Shown: piece by piece, positions 35,410 through 44,022 of the stretch
How the letters are laid out: each line of letters opens with the position of its first letter
Numbering within the stretch: position 1 is the stretch's first letter
Origin: Caballeronia hypogeia
GTDB lineage: Bacteria > Pseudomonadota > Gammaproteobacteria > Burkholderiales > Burkholderiaceae
Direction: 5' to 3'
NCBI RefSeq assembly: GCF_001544875.2
Contig: NZ_FCOA02000011.1
Coordinates: 62,001 to 126,000 of the forward strand
Length of the DNA stretch: 64,000 bases
Made by a program: the position numbers and the translations under genes
Notes under the pieces: model-generated
Told to the model about the DNA's origin: nothing
The model's database searches: none
The model's input: only the letters and a program-made list of their open reading frames with translations

Positions 35410-36414
35410 ATGAGCCACGACATCCTGTCCGATGTGCTGCGCACCGTGCGCCTGCGCGGCGCGCTGTTCTTTCATGTGAGCGGAAACCGCGACTGGGCGG
35501 CCGAGGCGCCGCCCGCGCGCGAGATCGCGAGCATCGTCATGCCGGATTGCGAACACGTGATGGAGTATCACGTCGTGACGCACGGCAACTGCTGGGGCGC
35601 GATCATCGGCGAAGCGCCGGTGCGGCTCGCGAGCGGAGACATCATCGTGTTTCCGCATGGCGACGCGCATGTCATCTCGAGCGCCCCCGGCATTCGCGCG
35701 GCGCCGGACGCGGATCCGCTGGCGAAGAAAATCGAGCAGCTACCGTTTTCGCTGACCTTCGACGCGCGCGACGATCCATCTCCGGCCGACGGCTACGAAA
35801 CCGCGCTCGTATGCGGCTTTCTCGGCTGCGATCTGCGTCCGTTCAATCCGCTGATCGCCACGTTGCCGAGGCTTCTGCATCTCAGGGAAACGGCGGAGCA
35901 TGGCTGGATCAGTCATTTCATGCATCAGGCGGTGGCGGAGTCGCGCCACAAGCGGCCCGGCGGCGAAGCCATGCTCGAACGCATGAGCGAAATGATGTTC
36001 GTCGATGCGGTTCGCCGTTATGTCGATGTCCTGCCCGATGAAAGCCGCGGCTGGCTTGCGGGTTTGCGCGATCGTTTCGTCGGCCGCGCGCTCGCCGTCA
36101 TGCACGATGCTCCCGCGCACGAATGGACGGTGGAGGAACTGGGCGAGCGCGTCGGTCTGTCGCGTTCGGCGCTGCACGAGCGCTTCGTCGACATGATCGG
36201 CTTGCCGCCCATGCAGTATCTCGTCAACTGGCGCATGCAGGTGGCGGCGGGGCTGCTGCGCAATTCCAATTCGACCATTGCCGCGATCGCGCAGGACGTG
36301 GGTTATGCGTCCGAAGCGGCGTTCATTCGCGCGTTCAAGCGTCAGGTGGGCACGCCGCCGGCGACCTGGCGGCGCGAAAAGAGCCGCGCGGAAGAGGCGA
36401 AGCAGGCGCATTGA
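35410..36414 (+). CDS. AraC-family regulator with N-terminal cupin (AraC_binding_2/6 type)
   Basis: A 334-residue protein. The N-terminal cupin-like sensor domain (about 10-195, RGALFFHVSGNRDWAAEAPP ... CGFLGC) is typical of one-component AraC regulators near oxidoreductases. The C-terminal double helix-turn-helix (about 230-325) contains VGLSRSALHERFVDMIGLPPMQYLVNWRM and DVGYASEAAFIRAFKRQVGTPPATWR. It starts 154 bp from the divergent methyltransferase gene. Confidence 0.9.
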   Translation: MSHDILSDVLRTVRLRGALFFHVSGNRDWAAEAPPAREIASIVMPDCEHVMEYHVVTHGNCWGAIIGEAPVRLASGDIIVFPHGDAHVISSAPGIRAAPDADPLAKKIEQLPFSLTFDARDDPSPADGYETALVCGFLGCDLRPFNPLIATLPRLLHLRETAEHGWISHFMHQAVAESRHKRPGGEAMLERMSEMMFVDAVRRYVDVLPDESRGWLAGLRDRFVGRALAVMHDAPAHEWTVEELGERVGLSRSALHERFVDMIGLPPMQYLVNWRMQVAAGLLRNSNSTIAAIAQDVGYASEAAFIRAFKRQVGTPPATWRREKSRAEEAKQAH

Positions 36415-36440
36415 GCATAATCGGATTGACTCTGGTTGAT

Positions 36441-36460
36441 TCTCTGACTAAGGTCAGAGA
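36441..36460 (+). promoter_or_regulatory. Perfect inverted-repeat operator before MarR-GNAT copy 2
   Basis: TCTCTGAC-TAAG-GTCAGAGA, ending one base before the ATG at 36462. Bound protein would block the ribosome-binding region and promoter, fitting autorepression. Confidence 0.7.
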
Positions 36461-36461
36461 C

Positions 36462-37346
36462 ATGGACTCGACCGACATCAGGCAGATTCGCAGCTTCAAT
36501 CGCACCGTCGCCGAAGGCATAGGCGCGCTCAACGACCGCTTTCTCGGACGAGGGCGGCCCATGGGCGAGTCGCGTCTGCTCTGGGAAATCGGTGCGCACG
36601 GCGTCGATCTTCGCGTGCTGCGCGAGCGTCTCGGTCTCGACTCGGGCTACCTGAGCCGCACGCTCGCGTCACTGGAAAGGCAGGGTTTGGTGATGCTAAA
36701 CGCTCATCCCGAAGATCGCCGCGTGCGTTGTGCCCGTCTGACCGAATCGGGCCACAGGGAACGCGACGAACTCGAACGGCTTTCGGATGTCGTCGCGCGC
36801 GGCATGCTGGAGCCTCTGAACGAGGCGCGCCGCCGCAGGCTGATCGAGGCGATGGCGGAGGTCGAGCGCCTGCTGCAGCCGTCCCTGGTGCGCTTCGCGG
36901 TCGAAGACCCGGCGAGCGAAGACGCGCGCTGGTGCATCGACCAATATTTCGCGGAACTGAACGCGCGCTTCGATGCGGGCTTCGATCCGTCGCTCAGCCT
37001 GTCCGCCGACACGCGCGAGCTGACCGCGCCTGAAGGCGCGCTCATCGTCGCGCGCTTGCGCGGCGCGGCGATAGGATGCGTCGCGCTCAAGTTTCACGGC
37101 GAGTCTCCCGCTGAGCTGAAAAGAATGTGGGTGAGCGCTTCCGCTCGCGGGCTGGGCGTCGGGCGCCGCCTGCTGGAAGAAGCCGAAAGGCACGCTCGGC
37201 AAAACGGAGCGGGCGCGGTGCGACTCGAGACGAACAAGGCGCTGGACGAGGCGATCGGCCTGTATCGGCAAGCAGGGTATGTCGAGGTCGACGCGTTCAG
37301 CACCGAGCCGTACGCCGATCACTGGTTCGAAAAGGCCTTGCGCTGA
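36462..37346 (+). CDS. MarR-type regulator fused to a GNAT acetyltransferase (copy 2)
   Basis: A 294-residue protein from ATG 36462. The MarR domain (about 10-140) contains LDSGYLSRTLASLERQGLVMLNAHPEDRRVRCARLT. The GNAT domain (about 150-292) contains LKRMWVSASARGLGVGRRLLEEAERHARQNGAGAVRLETNKAL. The organisation matches the fusion at 27701, but the sequences are quite different, so this is not a recent duplication. It follows the AraC gene by 47 bp. The target is unknown. Confidence 0.9.
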   Translation: MDSTDIRQIRSFNRTVAEGIGALNDRFLGRGRPMGESRLLWEIGAHGVDLRVLRERLGLDSGYLSRTLASLERQGLVMLNAHPEDRRVRCARLTESGHRERDELERLSDVVARGMLEPLNEARRRRLIEAMAEVERLLQPSLVRFAVEDPASEDARWCIDQYFAELNARFDAGFDPSLSLSADTRELTAPEGALIVARLRGAAIGCVALKFHGESPAELKRMWVSASARGLGVGRRLLEEAERHARQNGAGAVRLETNKALDEAIGLYRQAGYVEVDAFSTEPYADHWFEKALR

Positions 37347-37361
37347 AGCCGAAGTGCTTCG

Positions 37362-38276
37362 TCAGCGCGCGAGCGTCAGCGCAACCACGAGATCGAGAAA
37401 CGCACGGGTCTTCGCCGGCGGATGATGCCGCGACGGATAGAACGCATAGAGCGGGAAGCGCTCGTCGGGCCAGTCGGGAAAGAGATCGACCAGCTTTCCC
37501 TCGGCCAGCAGATGCTCGTGACCGAGCGCGAGAATCTGCGCGATGCCGTGGCCCGAGAGCACCGTGCTCAACATCGTGCCGGGATCGTTGAGCGTGAGAC
37601 GCCCGCGCGTCTCCACGACAATGCGCTTCTTCTTGCGATGAAACTCCCACGCGAACGGCCGCCCCGTTTCGGGATCTCGAAACTCGATGCAGGTGTGCGC
37701 GCCATCGCCGAGCGCCTGCGGCGTCGCGGGCTTGCCGCATCGTTTGATATACGAAGGCGCGGCGACCGTGCGCACCGGCGTGTCGAGCAGCCTGCGCGCG
37801 ACGAGGCTCGAGTCGCGCGGCTCGCCGAAGCGAACGGCGAGATCGAAGCCGTCCGCGATCATGTCGCCCAGGCGGTCGCTGGTGATGAGATCGAGCTGCA
37901 GATCGGGATGCGCCTTCAGGAACGCATCGAGTTTCGGTCCGAGCAGCAGGCGCGAGAAGATGGGATCGACATTCACGCGCAGGCGTCCGCGCACGGCGGT
38001 CGCTCCGCCCGATGCGGTGGCCGCCGCTTCCTCCAGGCCCGCGAGATGCGGCATGACCAGCTCGAAGAAGCGCCGGCCGTCGTCGGTGAGGGCGACGCTG
38101 CGCGTCGTGCGGTCGAACAGACGAATGTTCAGACGCGCTTCGAGTCGTGCGATGGCGCGGCTCACGCCCGGCTGCGACATGCCGAGCCGGTCGCCCGCCG
38201 CGGCGAAGGTGCCGGCATCGACGATCGCCGCGAACACGCTGATGCCGTTGAGCATGCGTTCGTTGAAGCCGGCCAT
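37362..38276 (-). CDS. LysR-family transcriptional regulator
   Basis: A 304-residue protein with a winged helix at about 9-68 (GDRLGMSQPGVSRAIARLEARLNIRLFDRTTRSVALTDDG) and an effector domain at 90-300 (RGRLRVNVDPIFSRLLL). It is of the CrgA/DsdC-like group with the TTRSV signature. It is divergent from a short-chain dehydrogenase gene across about 108 bp, its most likely target. Confidence 0.9.
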   Translation of the reverse strand: MAGFNERMLNGISVFAAIVDAGTFAAAGDRLGMSQPGVSRAIARLEARLNIRLFDRTTRSVALTDDGRRFFELVMPHLAGLEEAAATASGGATAVRGRLRVNVDPIFSRLLLGPKLDAFLKAHPDLQLDLITSDRLGDMIADGFDLAVRFGEPRDSSLVARRLLDTPVRTVAAPSYIKRCGKPATPQALGDGAHTCIEFRDPETGRPFAWEFHRKKKRIVVETRGRLTLNDPGTMLSTVLSGHGIAQILALGHEHLLAEGKLVDLFPDWPDERFPLYAFYPSRHHPPAKTRAFLDLVVALTLAR

Positions 38277-38384
38277 TGATGCCTCCGTGTCATCGATGAA
38301 ATGGTTTTCATGTTATCGCGATATGCGTGAAAGACGCGCAGAATGGGCATCGTTCAATCGGTCGATGCGAAAAGGAGGATGGAC

Positions 38385-39158
38385 ATGGCGCGGGTTTTCA
38401 TCACGGGATCGACGGACGGGCTCGGCGCCATGGCGGCGCGTCTGCTGATCGACGAAGGGCATCGCGTCGTGCTGCACGCACGCAATCAGACACGCGCGGA
38501 CGATGCACGTGAAGGCATGCCGGAGGCGGAAGCGGTCGTCATCGGCGATCTTTCGGGCATCGATGCGATGCGCGACGTCGCGCGGCAAGTGAACGCGCTC
38601 GGGCGCTTCGATGCGGTGATTCATAACGCGGGTATCGGCTATCGCGAGCCGCGGCGCGTCGAAACAGTCGATGGTCTGCCGCAGGTGTTCGCGATCAACG
38701 TGCTCGCGCCGTATGTGCTGACGGCGCTGATCGAAAGGCCGGCGCGTCTCGTCTATCTCAGCTCGGGCATGCACCACGGCTCGCGCGCGAACCTCGACGA
38801 CGTCGAGTGGACGCGGCGGCCCTGGAACGGCGCGCAGGCGTACGCGGAAAGCAAGTTCATGGATGTGCTGCTTGCGCTGGCGGTTGCGCGTCGCTGGTCG
38901 GATGTGCTGTCGAATGCGCTGGAGCCGGGCTGGGTGCCGACGAAGATGGGCGGACCATCGGCGCCGGACGATCTCGATCAGGCGCATCGCACGCAGGCGT
39001 GGCTCGCCGTGAGCGACGAAGCCGCCGCGCGCGTGACCGGCCGCTACTTCTTTCACATGCGCGAGCGCGCATGCGATCCGGCGGCCCGCGACGAAGCGAT
39101 GCAGGATGAATTCATCGCAACGTGCGAGCGGTTGTCGGGTGTGCGGATGCCCGCTTAG
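38385..39158 (+). CDS. Short-chain dehydrogenase/reductase
   Basis: A 257-residue protein. ATG 38385 is preferred because AAAGGAGG ends 6 bp before it; 38379 and 38343 are in frame. The NAD(P) motif TGSTDGLG lies at residues ~7-14, then the NAG motif (HNAGIGY) and the catalytic YxxxK as YAESK (~150). The GAQAY spacing is like the wide SDRs. The substrate is unknown. Likely controlled by the divergent LysR. Confidence 0.88.
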   Translation: MARVFITGSTDGLGAMAARLLIDEGHRVVLHARNQTRADDAREGMPEAEAVVIGDLSGIDAMRDVARQVNALGRFDAVIHNAGIGYREPRRVETVDGLPQVFAINVLAPYVLTALIERPARLVYLSSGMHHGSRANLDDVEWTRRPWNGAQAYAESKFMDVLLALAVARRWSDVLSNALEPGWVPTKMGGPSAPDDLDQAHRTQAWLAVSDEAAARVTGRYFFHMRERACDPAARDEAMQDEFIATCERLSGVRMPA

Positions 39159-40030
39159 TTGCGATCGAAGCGCGTGGGAATCGTGAGGCCGAGCAGCGTC
39201 TCGATCTGACCTGCCGCGCGCATGATCGCGTAGAGATCGAGGCTCCGAACGTCTTGCTTCCCTTCCACGAAATGCGCGAGATAGCGTTCGGATCGCGGCA
39301 TCACGCCATTGCGATGACACACCAGATACGCGACCGATTCCGCCTCGATCTCGCACTGATGCTCGTGCAGGCGCGGCCGCTCCTGAATCCTCAGAAGCGG
39401 GTCGGCCTTCAGGTGCCCGAGGAACAGGTGCCCGAGTTCGTGCGCGAGGGTCGCGAACTGCACGGCGGGATGGTGACGTACATTGATGCCCAGCCGATAG
39501 CGACGCGTCGCGTCGTCAACGCTCACGCGCGGTTCGCTTTCGATGTAGCCCGCATCGTCGGGGCTGCCGTCATACCAGTGAACCGTGATGTTCTTGCGCG
39601 CGAGGATGGTTTCGAACGGAAGCATGATCTCCGGCGTGATCGGTCCGACCGCCTCGAAGATCGGCGCGCCGTAACCCGGCAACGGATGACCTTCCGTGTC
39701 TTCGGCATCGTAGACCAGCGCGACCGGGCCGAAGGGCCACAGGATCAGCAAAGGTCGCGCGTCCTCCTTCGGGTAACGGCCGAACCGCTCGCGCCAGTCG
39801 CGCGCGGAAGCCGCATGGCGCAACCCTGGCCGCTGAATCTGCAACAGCATCGCGTTGAAGGGCGCGAAGTTGCGCAGCTTCACAACGAAGTCGAGCAATG
39901 CGCGAAACTCCGGCCCGTTCCGATACAACGTGGAATCCGCAAGCATGCGATCGAGCAGCGAGCGCTCGATCTGCACGAGAACATCCGCGTCGCGCGGAGG
40001 AAGAGTAGCGGGCATCGTATCGTCGGGCAT
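39155..40030 (-). CDS. Zinc metallopeptidase-like protein (ImmA/IrrE type with ArdC-like N-terminus)
   Basis: A 291-residue protein from ATG 40030. The zincin motif LAHELGHLFLGHL (HExxH) with a downstream Glu (CEIEAES) matches the ImmA/IrrE peptidase group. The N-terminal half (NFAPFNAMLLQIQRPG ... ARPLLILWPFGPVALVYDAEDTEG) resembles the N-terminal domain of ArdC-like antirestriction proteins and related DNA-associated zincins. The role is unknown. Possible roles include cleavage of a regulator during stress. Its stop overlaps the SDR stop by 4 bp, convergently. Confidence 0.72.
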   Translation of the reverse strand: MPDDTMPATLPPRDADVLVQIERSLLDRMLADSTLYRNGPEFRALLDFVVKLRNFAPFNAMLLQIQRPGLRHAASARDWRERFGRYPKEDARPLLILWPFGPVALVYDAEDTEGHPLPGYGAPIFEAVGPITPEIMLPFETILARKNITVHWYDGSPDDAGYIESEPRVSVDDATRRYRLGINVRHHPAVQFATLAHELGHLFLGHLKADPLLRIQERPRLHEHQCEIEAESVAYLVCHRNGVMPRSERYLAHFVEGKQDVRSLDLYAIMRAAGQIETLLGLTIPTRFDRN

Positions 40031-40127
40031 GTGAGGTCTCGTCGCTGGTTTGTCGCGATTGTAGGCGGATCGTAACCTCGCGGTGTCTGCCAGCACACCC
40101 AGCGTGCAAGCAAGTTCGATATCGACC

Positions 40128-40154
40128 AAAAAAAACGGGCCCCGAAGGGCCCGT
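40128..40154 (-). terminator. Rho-independent terminator of the MHS transporter gene
   Basis: On the minus strand ACGGGCCC-TTCG-GGGCCCGT is followed by eight Ts. It lies 25 bp after the transporter stop. Confidence 0.92.
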
Positions 40155-40179
40155 CAAATCACTCCAACACGGTCAACTG

Positions 40180-41592
40180 TTACGCGTGGCGCGCGGCCTT
40201 GTCCACTTTGGCCACCGAGATCGAGTCGGCGCGCAGGCGCTCGTACTCTTGCTCGCTCATCGGCACGGCGTCCTTCTTGCCCAGATCGTTCAGGCGGATG
40301 CGATACGTTTCACGCGCCGTGTAGGCGGCGATCGAAGCGATGATCGTCACGCCGAATGCAATCGCGCCGACCGTCAGCGGGATGTTGTCCGATCCCGGGG
40401 GCGCAACCGCCGCGAACAGCGCGGGCAGCAGCGCGGTGATCGTCGTGCCGATGTTCTGCGCAATCGCCATTGCCGAAACACGCGAGCGGGTCGGGAACAG
40501 TTCCGGATAGAAGCTCGGGAAGATCGCGTTATAGCCTTGGTACACGATGCCCCACATCAACAGCGACATCAGGAAGGCGAGCGGCACGTTGTGAATGCTG
40601 ATCGCGTAGAGATAGGCGAACGACAGGAGACCCGAGAGCAGCGAACCGCCGATCATCATCGGACGACGGCCGATCTTGTCCGAGAGATTGCCGACGAACG
40701 GAATCACCAGCACCGCGACGATATTGCCGACCACCGGAATCCACAGATACACGCTCTTGTGGAAGCCGATGCCATACGAAGACTGCACCGCGTACGCCGC
40801 ACCGAAGATCGTCGCGACCACCGGAATCACGTTCATCAGCGCCATGCAGACGACGCGCACCATGTCGGGCGTGCTGTTGGCGAATGCTTCCTTGATCGGC
40901 GACGCCGGCAGCGCGCCTTGTGCGCCTTCGGCCGTGAACGCCGGCGTCTCGTGCACTTCCTTACGGATGATGTAGCCCGCGACCAGCACGAACGCCGACA
41001 GCAGGAACGGAATGCGCCAGCCCCACGAATTGAACATGTCTTCCGGCATGAACGTGGCGAGCGGCAGGAACACGGCGGCGGCGAGAATCTGGCCGGCCTG
41101 CACGCCTTGCAGCGTGAAACTAGCGTAATAACCGCGACGGCCGAACGGCGCATGTTCGAGAATCATCGAGCTCGCGCCGGAAATTTCACCGGCCACCGCG
41201 AAGCCCTGGATCAGACGCAGCACGACGAGCAACGCCGGCGCGAGCATCCCGACGCTGTGATACGTCGGCAGCAGACCGACCGCCATCGTCGAGAAGCCCA
41301 TCAGGAACATGCAGATCAGCAGCACGTTCTTGCGGCCGTGCGTGTCGCCCAGATGGCCGAGCACGAATGCGCCGATCGGACGGGCGACATAGCCCACGCC
41401 GTAGGTCGCGAGCGACGCGATGATCGCCACTTTCGGATTGCCCGACGGGAAGAACAACTGCGGGAAAATGAGCGCTGCTGCCTGGGCGTAAATGAAGAAG
41501 TCGTAGTACTCCAGCGCCGAGCCGATCCAGCCGCTCGCGGTCGCTTTTTTCGCCTGGCGGCCGCCGTGCGCGTCGTCCTTAGGGCTAGCCAT
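40180..41592 (-). CDS. MFS transporter, MHS family (aromatic or organic acid)
   Basis: A 470-residue, twelve-segment protein from ATG 41592. MHS signatures are GSALEYYDFFIYAQAAALIFP, LGDTHGRKNVLL and RLIQGFAVAGEISGASSMILEHAP. It has a charged C-terminal tail. It is divergent from an IclR-family regulator of the PcaR/PobR type, which suggests a hydroxybenzoate- or protocatechuate-like substrate (inference). An inverted repeat lies between them. Confidence 0.9.
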   Translation of the reverse strand: MASPKDDAHGGRQAKKATASGWIGSALEYYDFFIYAQAAALIFPQLFFPSGNPKVAIIASLATYGVGYVARPIGAFVLGHLGDTHGRKNVLLICMFLMGFSTMAVGLLPTYHSVGMLAPALLVVLRLIQGFAVAGEISGASSMILEHAPFGRRGYYASFTLQGVQAGQILAAAVFLPLATFMPEDMFNSWGWRIPFLLSAFVLVAGYIIRKEVHETPAFTAEGAQGALPASPIKEAFANSTPDMVRVVCMALMNVIPVVATIFGAAYAVQSSYGIGFHKSVYLWIPVVGNIVAVLVIPFVGNLSDKIGRRPMMIGGSLLSGLLSFAYLYAISIHNVPLAFLMSLLMWGIVYQGYNAIFPSFYPELFPTRSRVSAMAIAQNIGTTITALLPALFAAVAPPGSDNIPLTVGAIAFGVTIIASIAAYTARETYRIRLNDLGKKDAVPMSEQEYERLRADSISVAKVDKAARHA

Positions 41593-41747
41593 AGAGATGT
41601 CTCCGAACAATGGGTTTATGGAGTTGAGCTTGAAATCCGGTCAAGCAACGAAGCATTCGGATCGTCCAAACACGCGCTGCTCTGAAAGTGATTGGAGAAT
41701 AAAAGCGCAACCCTTTTCGATCAATGTTTTGTGATAAATTTTGCGCG

Positions 41748-41775
41748 ATTATCGTACGCGAGTGTCCGATAATCG
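41748..41775. promoter_or_regulatory. Inverted-repeat operator between transporter and IclR gene
   Basis: GATTATCG-N12-CGATAATC, roughly midway in the 267-bp divergent gap. It is a plausible IclR dimer-of-dimers site. Confidence 0.55.
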
Positions 41776-41859
41776 ATCACTTTGGGGGTTAGCACTAGCA
41801 ATTGGCTTTGGCGTACCGCCGAAACATCCCGCGATCCATAACTAAACAAGCATGTCACC

Positions 41860-42627
41860 ATGACTAAACCGGCACTCGACAAGCGCGACTGGATCGCTGG
41901 TCTGGAGAAGGGCCTGGCAATCCTCGAAGCCTTCGACGATCAGCACGCGCGCATGACGCCCACGCAAGCCGCGACGCGCACCGGGCTGACGCGCACGGCC
42001 GCGCGCCGCTATCTGCTGACGCTCGCGCATCTCGGTTACGTGCAGACCGACGGCAAGCTCTTCAACCTCACGCCGCGCGTGTTGCGCATGGGCTGGTCGT
42101 ACTTCGAATCGGCGCGGCTGCCGCGCATCGTGCAGCCGTATCTGCAGCAGTTGAGCGCGTTGATCAACGAGTCGGTGTACGTGAGCGTGCTCGACGACTG
42201 GGAGCTCGTCATCATCGCGCGCAACGGCTCGACGCGCGTAATGACCACGGGCTTCGTGCTGGGCGCTCGCGTGCCGGCCGCGCTGATGTCGGGCGGCATC
42301 GCAATGCTCGCGTACAAGGACGAAGCCTCGGTGCGCACATGGCTCGACGCGACCGAATTCAAGCCCTTCACGCCGCTCACGATCACCAATCGCGAGAAGC
42401 TCTACGACAAGATCCGGCAGGCGCGCGCGGATGGCTTCGTCGCGATGGAGCAGCAGTTGCAGACGGGTGTGCGCGGCGTCGCGGTGCCGATGAAGAATCG
42501 GCATGGAGAAGTGGTCGCGGCGCTGTCCGCGAACATGCCGATAGGAAAGGAGACGGGCGAGGCGGCGCTTGCGCGCGTGTTGCAGCCGCTGCAGGAGACG
42601 GCTTTGTCAATGTTGAATGTGATTTAG
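41860..42627 (+). CDS. IclR-family regulator (PcaR/PobR-like)
   Basis: A 255-residue protein. The winged helix (about 10-70, GLEKGLAILEAFDDQHARMTPTQAATRTGLTRTAARRYLLTLAHLGYV) with the ALSMLN-type C-terminus is typical of PcaR/PcaU/PobR, which respond to protocatechuate or 4-hydroxybenzoate. The effector domain is about 80-250 (ESVYVSVLDDWELVIIARN). It is divergent from an MHS transporter and probably activates it. No ring-cleavage genes are in the window. Confidence 0.9.
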   Translation: MTKPALDKRDWIAGLEKGLAILEAFDDQHARMTPTQAATRTGLTRTAARRYLLTLAHLGYVQTDGKLFNLTPRVLRMGWSYFESARLPRIVQPYLQQLSALINESVYVSVLDDWELVIIARNGSTRVMTTGFVLGARVPAALMSGGIAMLAYKDEASVRTWLDATEFKPFTPLTITNREKLYDKIRQARADGFVAMEQQLQTGVRGVAVPMKNRHGEVVAALSANMPIGKETGEAALARVLQPLQETALSMLNVI

Positions 42628-42646
42628 CGGGCGTCGGTCTGGCAAA

Positions 42647-42663
42647 GGTGAGGGTTTTCGGGG
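42647..42663 (-). repeat. Remote iteron-like site
   Basis: The minus strand reads CCCCGAAAACCCTCACC, one mismatch to the origin consensus. Intergenic, 20 bp after the IclR stop and about 31 kb from the array. Confidence 0.7.
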
Positions 42664-42729
42664 AAAGGCTTTGGCGTCGTGTTTTGGGCCCTTGTTTCAA
42701 GGGGTTTCGAGTAACGCGTGAGGGTCAAA

Positions 42730-42746
42730 GGTGAGGCTTTTCGGGA
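42730..42746 (-). repeat. Remote iteron-like site
   Basis: The minus strand reads TCCCGAAAAGCCTCACC, a perfect consensus match. It starts 83 bp from the copy at 42647, same orientation, immediately upstream of the toxin-antitoxin operator. Confidence 0.78.
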
Positions 42747-42764
42747 GCCGAGTTCGTGCTAATA

Positions 42765-42784
42765 TGTATCGCAATTGCGATACA
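42765..42784 (+). promoter_or_regulatory. Toxin-antitoxin operator, perfect 20-bp palindrome
   Basis: TGTATCGCAATTGCGATACA, 11 bp before the antitoxin ATG. It is the expected binding site for the RHH antitoxin alone or complexed with toxin. Confidence 0.85.
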
Positions 42785-42795
42785 GCGAGGCCATC

Positions 42796-43071
42796 ATGAA
42801 ATCAGCAACCATTCCTGCGCTGAGAGTCGAACCGGAACTGCGCCAGGCGGTGGAAGACGTGCTTGGCGAGAACGAGACGCTATCGTCGTTTATGGAATCC
42901 GCACTGCGTGCGGGAGTCGCTCGCCGGCAACTCCAACGAGAATTCATTGCGCGCGGGCTCGCGGCACGAGAAGAAGCGCGACGGACCGGCGAGTATTTCG
43001 ATGCCGATGACGTGCATGCTGAACTTCAGGCAATGTTGAATGCTGCGAAGGCTGAACGGGAGCGCCATTGA
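42796..43071 (+). CDS. RHH-type antitoxin of a ParE-family module
   Basis: A 91-residue protein. The N-terminal half (PALRVEPELRQAVEDVLGENETLSSFMESALRAGVARR) is a ribbon-helix-helix DNA-binding domain. The C-terminal half is acidic and helical and should wrap the toxin (ARRTGEYFDADDVHAELQAMLNAA). It is preceded by a perfect palindrome and coupled to the toxin by a TTGA overlap at 43068-43071. It resembles YlcI/ParD-type antitoxins. It represses its own operon and neutralises the toxin (family knowledge). Confidence 0.88.
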   Translation: MKSATIPALRVEPELRQAVEDVLGENETLSSFMESALRAGVARRQLQREFIARGLAAREEARRTGEYFDADDVHAELQAMLNAAKAERERH

Positions 43072-43367
43072 GTTACACGGTCAGATACACGCGCTCCGCA
43101 CGCGCGGATTTGATTCGGCTGTATCGGTTTCAGCTTGAACGTGATTTGAACGTTGCGGAACGAGCAGTCGAAGCCATTCGCGAGGGCATTGAGATCTTGA
43201 AGCGATTTCCCTTCACCTGCCGCAAAGCGGACGAGCCGAATCCGTTTCTGCGTGAACTGCTCGTCTCGTTTGGCTCATCGGGCTATGTGCTTCTGTTCGA
43301 AGTCGATGACGACACCACAGTAAGCATTCTGGCTATCCGCCATCAGTTGGAAGACGACTACTTCTGA
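43068..43367 (+). CDS. ParE/RelE-superfamily toxin
   Basis: A 99-residue protein with a TTG start overlapping the antitoxin stop (TTGA); no ATG is available upstream. The fold is typical: VRYTRSARADLIRLYRFQLERD at the N-terminus, then AIREGIEILKRFPFTCR and the C-terminal strand YVLLFEVDDDTTVSILAIRHQLEDDY. The IRHQ.ED ending is close to ParE proteins, which poison gyrase, while RelE cleaves mRNA. ParE is favoured, but the target is not certain. Confidence 0.87.
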   Translation: MSYTVRYTRSARADLIRLYRFQLERDLNVAERAVEAIREGIEILKRFPFTCRKADEPNPFLRELLVSFGSSGYVLLFEVDDDTTVSILAIRHQLEDDYF

Positions 43368-43489
43368 CGCATGGGACAAGCGCCCTCACTTTCGCCTAAT
43401 TCCCCATCTCTAGACTTCGTTTCCATGGTTGCAGCGACAAACGCGAAGCAATCGCAACGGACATCGAAAAAGGGAACAGGGGAAACGAA

Positions 43490-44011
43490 ATGACCCAGCT
43501 CAAACACACGAACAAAGCCCGCCTTCTGCTTCTCAAGCTCTCCGCCGTATCCATCGTCACGGCGCTCTCGCTCGGGGTCGGCTCTGCGCCGGTCTACGCG
43601 CAGGCGCTGCCAATGGAAAACGACACGGCCATCCACGTCCAGCCGGTCAACATGCGCGCGCTGCACGATCAGCTCAGCCTCACGCCCGATCAGGAAGTGC
43701 AATGGCAGACCGCGCTTCAGACGATGCAACAGGGTCATTCCAGCGAGCGCCTGAACGCGGACCAGATGCAGTCGCGCATGCAGACCATGCTCCAGCAGCC
43801 GATTCTCGATCTCTCCGCGCTGCACGCGATGCACGACAAGACCGCGCAGCAGGACGCGCCGTTATCTGATCAGTCCGCGCAAGCCTGGCTCAAGTTCTAT
43901 AGCGGCCTGAACGACCGGCAGAAGCGCACCTTCAGCGATGCGATGCGGCCGCAATTCGAAAACATCGCGCATCATCCGGCGCGCCCGTACGACCCGCGCA
44001 CCGGACTGTGA
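43490..44011 (+). CDS. Periplasmic LTxxQ-motif (Spy/CpxP-like) protein
   Basis: A 173-residue protein with a signal peptide (about 1-37, ending PVYAQA). The mature part is helical with two LTxxQ-type motifs (LSLTPDQEVQWQ and SGLNDRQKRTF), the signature of Spy/CpxP periplasmic chaperone-like proteins. The role is likely in envelope stress or metal response. It is monocistronic and convergent with the holin-like gene. Confidence 0.85.
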   Translation: MTQLKHTNKARLLLLKLSAVSIVTALSLGVGSAPVYAQALPMENDTAIHVQPVNMRALHDQLSLTPDQEVQWQTALQTMQQGHSSERLNADQMQSRMQTMLQQPILDLSALHAMHDKTAQQDAPLSDQSAQAWLKFYSGLNDRQKRTFSDAMRPQFENIAHHPARPYDPRTGL

Positions 44012-44022
44012 AGCGATGCAGC

